A DNA stretch of 64,000 nucleotides from Thermoprotei archaeon (lineage in GTDB: Archaea > Thermoproteota > Thermoprotei > Thermoproteales > B15-G16): contig QMRC01000004.1 of the NCBI GenBank assembly GCA_003649205.1, positions 60,459 through 124,458 on the forward strand. The letters are read 5' to 3'. Positions 59,101 to 64,000 of the stretch are shown piece by piece. Numbering within the stretch: the stretch's first letter is position 1; every line of letters starts with the position of its first letter. A program made the position numbers and the translations under genes. The notes under the pieces are model-generated. The model worked only from the letters and a program-made list of their open reading frames with translations. It had not been told where the DNA came from and searched no databases.

Positions 59101-60653
59101 GATTCCTGAATTCGACCTTTCAATGTTTGTTTCAACAAAAGTACTCATTGAAAGCACAGCTCACAATTCTCTTTACTTTCAATGTTTGTTTCTGAGGGAT
59201 CTAAAGACGGGCAAGGTACTGATGATCACGCTGTTCAGCTTTCAATGTTTGTTTCAATTTTGGGCTCCTCCGAAATTTGTGGTACAAAACATGAGAAAGA
59301 CAGTAAGCTTTCAATGTTTGTTTCATGGCAACCATTGCGGAGTTTTGCTTTATTGTATCGTTTATGTTCTCTTTCAATGTTTGTTTCTTTGCCGTTAGAG
59401 TTCAGATACAACAAGTTTGGTGCACTGAGAGACGTGTTCTTTCAATGTTTGTTTCAGTACGTGAACTAGTTGATACATTCGACATATACACTGATGAAGT
59501 GATGCACTTTCAATGTTTGTTTCGAGGTATCGAGAAAAGTACACAGTGTACGAATTCGAACTAGAGCTTTCAATGTTTGTTTCTGAAGAAGAAACACTTC
59601 TACGTGAACTACAAGACCTAGTCAACTTTCAATGTTTGTTTCTTCTTTCAATGTTTGTTTCATGAGCGAGTTGTGGCATGGTGGGTTCCGCACGTAGAGA
59701 AGCTTTCAATGTTTGTTTCACCTGGTGGTAGGTACGTTGCGAACCTACCTTCAGGTGCTCTAACCCTGCTTTCAATGTTTGTTTCGTTAATGACTTAGTT
59801 TATTCAATTATTACAAAACCAAGAGCATATACTTTCAATGTTTGTTTCGGAACAAACAAAATTTTACGACGGTTTGGATGAGGAAATTCACCTTTCAATG
59901 TTTGTTTCGCACTTAGAAGATTAGCTGATGAACTAGAGAAGAAAACTTTCAATGTTTGTTTCACTCAAAGAGAAAGTTGTGTATCACGCAATGATCAGAG
60001 TCTTTCAATGTTTGTTTCGATAGAAGCTCTACTCCTAGGATTGCTGAGTGGTGAACCAGCAATCCTAGTATCCCCTTTCAATGTTTGTTTCGAGAGAGTA
60101 CTAACCTGTAGAGAAAGTAGAGAGAAACCAAATTACTACGTGTGTGCTTTCAATGTTTGTTTCTTTCTATGCTGCTGCGGGGTCATTAGTTGTAGGGCTT
60201 TGTGTCTTTCAATGTTTGTTTCAGAGAGATATTGAGCACTACGTCAATGACTACGTAGGTGCCTTTCAATGTTTGTTTCTTTGCCGTAAGACAACGACCA
60301 TCCAGCACGGAGACAATATGTGCGACTTTCAATGTTTGTTTCCAGAAAGGGTGTACCCAGTGTATGAAAAGTGTAGAAGTGGCTTTCAATGTTTGTTTCG
60401 AGAAACTCATAAATGTCACTGTGCCTGACCCAAGTGCTTACCACACTTTCAATGTTTGTTTCTCGTAGTGTTATCGCTAAGTCAAATCCATGGATTAAAG
60501 ACTTCTTTCAATGTTTGTTTCAAGCTGTTGGTGGGAGAGCACCAATGTGATCACCTTCAACTAGCTTTCAATGTTTGTTTCTAGAGAAATACCTATCGAC
60601 ATGTTTGAGAGGTACGTACTGTCACAAGTCACCTACCTTTCAATGTTTGTTTC
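56154..60653 (-). CRISPR. CRISPR array: 73 identical 17-nt repeats, 72 spacers
   Basis: On the + strand the repeat is CTTTCAATGTTTGTTTC; I placed 73 copies, all identical, the first at 56154-56170 and the last at 60637-60653. Spacers range from 37 to 62 nt (mean about 45) apart from one of 2 nt (59643-59644). Read on the minus strand the repeat is GAAACAAACATTGAAAG and ends in ATTGAAAG, the 8-nt 5' handle of crenarchaeal crRNAs, so crRNAs should be made leftward from a leader at the right end. Repeats of 17 nt are shorter than the usual 23-50 nt. Five copies (starting 56408, 57223, 59371, 60263, 60637) are followed by TTTGCCGT, giving a 25-nt unit. Confidence 0.95.
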
Positions 60654-60661
60654 TTTGCCGT

Positions 60662-60827
60662 AGACCATGACTGGTTCCTGTGTTCTACTTGTTTTGCTTG
60701 TTTTTGTGGTTTTCTCATGATTGTTTGCTCTCTTGCAATATTTTACCTTTGTCAAATGTGCTTCTGCCCGATATGTCCTATATTTAAACCTTACCTATTG
60801 TTCCTGTGATGGTTCTGGTATTTAAGC
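60662..60827 (-). promoter_or_regulatory. CRISPR leader and promoter
   Basis: This A/T-rich gap lies right of the last repeat. On the minus strand GGTTTAAATATAGG (60777-60790) is a TATA box, placing transcription start near 60750, about 100 nt before the first repeat. The first 8 leader bases next to the repeat (TTTGCCGT on +, 60654-60661) recur in four internal repeats. The TATA element is near-symmetric and could also serve the gene starting at 60828 on the + strand. Confidence 0.65.
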
Positions 60828-61643
60828 TTGTCTCTGGATTTATTTTTGTTTGGGTTGGTGTTTATTTGGGTTGAGTTGTCTGTGTTTGTGGGGGTTGGTT
60901 TTTCCTTGGTTTCTGTTAGGTGGTTTCCTGGTTTGGTTTTGTTATCTTATCTTGGTGGTCTTGATGTTGGTGATGGTGTGAGGTTGTTTGGTGGTGGTTT
61001 TAGGTCTGTTGTTGGTGAGTGGTGTGGTTGTGGTTTGTGTTGGGTTGATGGTGATTGGGTTTTTGCTACTGGTCTCTGTAGGTCTCTTTATCGTGTTGGT
61101 TTGCCGAGTTGGTTGAGGGGTGGTGGTAGGGTTTGGGTTGTTTGTGTTGGTGTTGGTGATGTGTTGTCTAGGGTTGGTTTTGTTGATGTTGGTGGTGTTT
61201 GGTTGTGTCTCTATAATTGGTTGTTGGTGAGGTTTCTTGTTGGGGGTGGTTTTGTGGATTTTGTTGGTGTTGGTAGGGTTTCTCGTTGTTTCTCGAGTGT
61301 TTGGGTTGGTCGTTGGTTGGTTTGTTGGCCTAGGACTTTTCTTAGGTTTGGTGTTTGGTGGTTGGGTGAGTGTTGTCGTAGGTTTAGGGGTGGTGATTGG
61401 TGGGGTGGTGTTCGTGGTCTTCGTTCCTGTATTCGTTACCTTGCTTACTGTTGTGAGGGTGTTGGTGCTCGTGATCTCGTTGCTGAGCTCCGTAGGTTAC
61501 ATGGGTGTGTGAGGTATCTCTCTCCTGGTTCTGAGGTTGCTCATGTGTTGGGTAGGGTTTCCTCAATTTGTGAGTACTTGTGTGAGGTGCTTGGTCTTGG
61601 TCGTGAGGTTCTTCGTGATGTACGATCTCTCTTCTCTCGATGA
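60828..61643 (+). CDS. Unknown membrane-associated protein next to the CRISPR leader
   Basis: This 271-residue protein is not recognised. It begins with hydrophobic segments (about 3-45: LFLFGLVFIWVELSVFVGVG, then VSVRWFPGLVLLSYLGG), has a CGCGLC motif near residue 66, and ends with a helical C-terminal third (about 190-271: LRSCIRYLAYCCEGVGARDL, VLGRVSSICEYLCEVLGLG). The coding strand is extremely G/T-rich. TTG start at 60828. Its end overlaps cas2 by about 41 nt, so it is in the cas2 operon, directly beside the leader. It may be a novel adaptation or regulatory component; this is inference. Confidence 0.55.
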   Translation: MSLDLFLFGLVFIWVELSVFVGVGFSLVSVRWFPGLVLLSYLGGLDVGDGVRLFGGGFRSVVGEWCGCGLCWVDGDWVFATGLCRSLYRVGLPSWLRGGGRVWVVCVGVGDVLSRVGFVDVGGVWLCLYNWLLVRFLVGGGFVDFVGVGRVSRCFSSVWVGRWLVCWPRTFLRFGVWWLGECCRRFRGGDWWGGVRGLRSCIRYLAYCCEGVGARDLVAELRRLHGCVRYLSPGSEVAHVLGRVSSICEYLCEVLGLGREVLRDVRSLFSR

Positions 61644-61893
61644 GGGTAGGAGGCGTAGGGTTTTGAGGTTGTTTAGGGATTTTGGTGGTGTTAGAAGGCA
61701 GCTCTCTGTTTGGGAGTTTGCTCTTCCTGATGATCCTAGAGTTGTTGGGAAGTTCATTCGTCGTCTTAGGTACTTTGCTAGGGTTTACAGGGTTCGGTTT
61801 AGGGTTGTTTACCTATGTGAGAGGTGTTACAGGTCTATTATTGAGATTGGTTTACCTATGTGGAGTGAGGAGGTTGGTGAGGAGGTTCTCTAG
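61603..61893 (+). CDS. cas2: CRISPR adaptation protein Cas2
   Basis: The GTG at 61603 gives MRFFVMYDLSSLDEGRRRR, the Cas2 first strand and catalytic-like Asp, followed by VLRLFRDFGGVRRQLSVWEF (the Cas2 RRxQxSVFE-type core) and a C-terminal YLCERCYRSIIEI. At 96 residues it has the family length. It pairs with Cas1 to insert spacers. The gene overlaps the upstream unknown gene by 41 nt and is convergent with cas1: their 3' ends overlap by 42 nt (61852-61893). A start at the ATG 61618 would remove the first strand. Confidence 0.75.
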   Translation: MRFFVMYDLSSLDEGRRRRVLRLFRDFGGVRRQLSVWEFALPDDPRVVGKFIRRLRYFARVYRVRFRVVYLCERCYRSIIEIGLPMWSEEVGEEVL

Positions 61894-62817
61894 CTTTGGT
61901 ACGTAGGGTCTCTTCTCCTGTATGCAGTTCTTTAGTTCTTGAATTTCCTCCTGTATCCACTTCTCTAGCTCTATTCCTCCAATTGGTCTTGTTAGGTGGT
62001 ACCTCAGTAGCTTCATTAGTCTCTGCTTCGTGTAGTTGCTTAGCTTTACTGCTCCTGTACTCTCAACTTCGTAATCATCCTCTCTAATCTCTCTTGTCTT
62101 TGCTAGTTGTGTTGCTAAGTACTCTGTCGTTATTGGTTTGAAGAGTTCTGCTATGTCTAGACTTAGGCTTGGTCTCTTCCTGTATAGTCTATGGAGGTAG
62201 CCTACCTGTGGATTGAGTTTGCTTGCTGCTATGTATGTGGTTAGTAGTTTGTAGAGTAGTGTGTTGAGGTAGCTTATTACTGCGTTTACCGGGTCTCTTG
62301 GCGGTCTTCTTGTTCTTCCTCTGAAGTTGTAGGTGCTTGGTACTACTTGTCTTAGGTATTGGAAGTATGTCTTAGCTATTTTAGCCTCTACTTGACGTAC
62401 TTTCTGTACTGTGTCTACGGTCCATAGCTTCTCTACGTACTTGCTCACATCACCTAGGTACTGTTGCTGTAGTTCTCTGCTGTGGTATCGTAGGTGTAGT
62501 GTTTTTGCTAGGTGTGATGTGTGGACTATGTGTTTTGCTGTTTCGAGTCTCCACCTCTGGTCTAGGTACGTCTCTAGTTGATGCTTTAGCCACTTTACTT
62601 CGTCTATTGTTGGTATTGCTGCTACTCCTTTACTGCTCTTGAACAGTATCTTTACTCCGCTTCTGTAGAGGTTTCCTAGTGTTGCTAGGTCTATGAGTCC
62701 TTCACCTACGATCTCTATGACTGTGTACTGTCTCGGATCCACTACCTCTCCTGTCTCTAGTCTCAGTACGTTGTTTGCTAGTTTGTAGCCGTATGTCTTT
62801 AGGACTAGTACCCTCAT
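61852..62817 (-). CDS. cas1: CRISPR integrase Cas1
   Basis: The 321-residue protein is Cas1. The N-terminal beta domain starts MRVLVLKTYGYKLANNVLRL. The helical catalytic domain has the three metal ligands: Glu144 in QVEAKIAKTYF, His209 in NPQVGYLHR and the acidic pair around Asp221/Glu224 in SLSLDIAELFKP. DPVNAVISYLNTLLYKLL is the usual helix. It inserts spacers with Cas2. The ATG overlaps the stop of the upstream Argonaute-like gene (ATGA at 62814-62817), so the two are translationally coupled. Confidence 0.92.
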   Translation of the reverse strand: MRVLVLKTYGYKLANNVLRLETGEVVDPRQYTVIEIVGEGLIDLATLGNLYRSGVKILFKSSKGVAAIPTIDEVKWLKHQLETYLDQRWRLETAKHIVHTSHLAKTLHLRYHSRELQQQYLGDVSKYVEKLWTVDTVQKVRQVEAKIAKTYFQYLRQVVPSTYNFRGRTRRPPRDPVNAVISYLNTLLYKLLTTYIAASKLNPQVGYLHRLYRKRPSLSLDIAELFKPITTEYLATQLAKTREIREDDYEVESTGAVKLSNYTKQRLMKLLRYHLTRPIGGIELEKWIQEEIQELKNCIQEKRPYVPKLENLLTNLLTPHR

Positions 62818-63971
62818 GTTGGGTGTACCTCTAGTGGTGTTGGTACTGGTGTGAAGTTTAGCTCTACATCACCTAGGTGTACTGGATTTACTTCACTTGC
62901 GAAGTTCTTCAGTACCTCACTATATAGCTCAGCCGTTACGTGTAGTTGTTTTAGTAGGTTGCTGTAACCCATCTTCTTGAGCTCTGTCGTAGTTAGTACC
63001 TTCCTAAGGTTTTTCAGTTGTACCTCCACTACTCTACCTCTCCTATCCCTTACGGTTGCAACCTCTCTATCAGGTGATACCTCCAGTACTGTCACTAGAG
63101 TTCCTGTTGTTAGTCCTAGTGTAGCTACTTGTCCTCTTAGTTCATGTACATCTGTACCTCTCTCGATTAAAGTATCTAACGTTTCGTTGCTAACTACTCT
63201 GTGCTTGAGCACTATGGATATGCATGGTCTCATCTCCTCTATGAAGTATGTGTGTAGCCAGTACATTCTATGTACTGTGACGTGTTCGTCCTGGTATATC
63301 GGTACTGGGTGTAGTGCTCTTGTACCTCTAACTACGTAACCTAGTTCTCTCAGTCTACGTCTAATACCTTCGTACACTATTTTTCTCAGTGCTCTCTCCA
63401 TGTCTATGTCGTGACTTGGTTTCTGTGAGTATAGGTACTCTAGACCGTAGTCACGCTGTATGCTTGGTGGTATTCTGCAGTAGGTTACTACTATGTTGCT
63501 TCTGTAGTGTGTTACTGGTGCCTGTAGGGTGTTCGTTAGCTCTCTACATAGCTTAGCTACTTCACTGAGTTGCTGTGTGGTTAGTGGTGGTTTGTAGTTA
63601 ACTAGTTTGTAGTGGTGAAGTGGGTACTGACTGAGATCTTCATCTGCTACTAAGGTACTGAGTACAGGTACTACGTAACCTATCTTCGTAACTAGTTCAC
63701 TAACTATGTTCTCAAGTACTTGCTGTATGTGACCTACGTACCTGTCCTCTACCTGAAGCTCAATACATAGCTTAGTCCTACTCTCCTCCTCATCTACTCG
63801 ATAGATTGCCTCTACCTTAGCTACATCTCCTACCTCCTTCACGAATCTACTCATCATCTCCTGTATTAGCTCGGTACTTCGTTCTCTCGGTAAGTACTTT
63901 CTCAATGTAGCTAGGTCTACCTCGATAGTTAGTGTTTTACCTACCTTCCTTATCCTGTAGTACCTAACCAT
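62814..63971 (-). CDS. Argonaute-like N/L1/PAZ protein lacking MID-PIWI, in operon with cas1
   Basis: This 385-residue protein is the first gene of the cas1 operon. From about residue 195 it follows the order of prokaryotic Argonautes: an N-domain helix (LRKIVYEGIRRRLRELGYVV), an L1-type strand region ending in ISIVLKHRVVSNETLDTLIE (the 'S.xTL..L' element), a PAZ-like beta domain (about 275-325: ELRGQVATLGLTTGTLVTVL, then VATVRDRRGRVVEVQLKNLR) and an L2-like tail (VELNFTPVPTPLEV). It ends where MID and PIWI should start. Only the layout supports this; residue identity to known families could not be measured. Residues 1-190 are unassigned. It may bind nucleic acid for Cas1 or work with a PIWI half encoded elsewhere. 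Confidence 0.45.
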   Translation of the reverse strand: MVRYYRIRKVGKTLTIEVDLATLRKYLPRERSTELIQEMMSRFVKEVGDVAKVEAIYRVDEEESRTKLCIELQVEDRYVGHIQQVLENIVSELVTKIGYVVPVLSTLVADEDLSQYPLHHYKLVNYKPPLTTQQLSEVAKLCRELTNTLQAPVTHYRSNIVVTYCRIPPSIQRDYGLEYLYSQKPSHDIDMERALRKIVYEGIRRRLRELGYVVRGTRALHPVPIYQDEHVTVHRMYWLHTYFIEEMRPCISIVLKHRVVSNETLDTLIERGTDVHELRGQVATLGLTTGTLVTVLEVSPDREVATVRDRRGRVVEVQLKNLRKVLTTTELKKMGYSNLLKQLHVTAELYSEVLKNFASEVNPVHLGDVELNFTPVPTPLEVHPT

Positions 63972-63982
63972 CGCTACTGAGA

Positions 63983-63993
63983 TTTACTTAAAG
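63983..63993 (-). promoter_or_regulatory. TATA box of the Argonaute-like/cas1 operon
   Basis: On the minus strand CTTTAAGTAAA lies 12-22 nt before the ATG at 63971, with a further GATATATC upstream. The operon therefore begins here with a nearly leaderless mRNA and does not continue from outside the window. Confidence 0.5.
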
Positions 63994-64000
63994 ATATATC

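Noticed and set aside
56218..60468. Many reading frames of 60-150 codons inside the array
   Set aside because: They read through repeats (giving FNVCF, FQCLF or SMFVS at each repeat) and have no starts, ribosome-binding sites or conservation; they are by-products of the repeat.
53839..64000. Insertion sequences or integrase around the CRISPR region
   Set aside because: No transposase motif, terminal inverted repeat or target duplication could be seen.

Overview
The window looks like the chromosome of a hyperthermophilic archaeon, probably a crenarchaeon (Thermoproteota). The reasons are archaeal-type PheRS and TyrRS, ribosomal protein uL14, geranylgeranyl reductase, NucS, KptA, archaeal Thi4 and ThiI, A/T-rich TATA elements about 25-30 nt before many starts, leaderless or GGTGA-led GTG/TTG starts, and many C/D box sRNA genes. 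No rRNA, tRNA or transposon was seen. The species cannot be named from the sequence.

Layout. 1-9 kb: a KaiC-type ATPase running off the left edge, NAD(P)HX repair enzyme, coiled-coil, zinc-finger and NfeD-like proteins, a three-gene regulator operon with a tandem-repeat operator, then a radical SAM/SPASM enzyme preceded by a 24-codon peptide ORF (possible RiPP). 9-20 kb: glycosyltransferases, thiamine/4-thiouridine genes (thiI, thi4), an Lrp-type regulator coupled to a SufC-like ATPase, NucS, geranylgeranyl reductase and uL14. 20-31 kb: a COG2108-type radical SAM gene with a SagB-like nitroreductase, SWIM and DedA-like genes, a DNA-glycosylase-like protein, KptA, a DHH phosphoesterase, a HAD phosphatase and dCTP deaminase. 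31-40 kb: a complete oligopeptide ABC transporter. 40-48 kb: pheT-pheS, a tRNA-binding OB protein, tyrS, a methyltransferase, an ABC ATPase-acetyltransferase fusion and an ASCH protein. 48-56 kb: regulators, an erythrin, an FtsH-like AAA protein with a dead protease domain, membrane/coiled-coil proteins and cas6. 56-60.7 kb: a 73-repeat CRISPR array. 60.8-64 kb: an unknown membrane protein, cas2, cas1 and a protein resembling the N-PAZ half of an Argonaute.

Two things stand out. First, I find about 24 C/D box sRNA genes in the gaps between ordinary genes, about one per 2.7 kb. Most have the same layout: C, about 12 nt, D', 3-5 nt, C', about 12 nt, D. One carries a guide complementary to the 3' tail of 16S rRNA. 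Second, the CRISPR repeat is only 17 nt, yet keeps the crenarchaeal AUUGAAAG handle. Four internal copies and the leader-end copy carry the same extra 8 nt from the leader, giving 25 nt. Subtracting those 8 nt brings the flanking spacers back to the array mean. The adaptation genes sit beyond the leader, with cas1 in an operon with the Argonaute-like gene. No Cascade, Csm or Cmr gene is in view, so how this locus interferes with targets is open.
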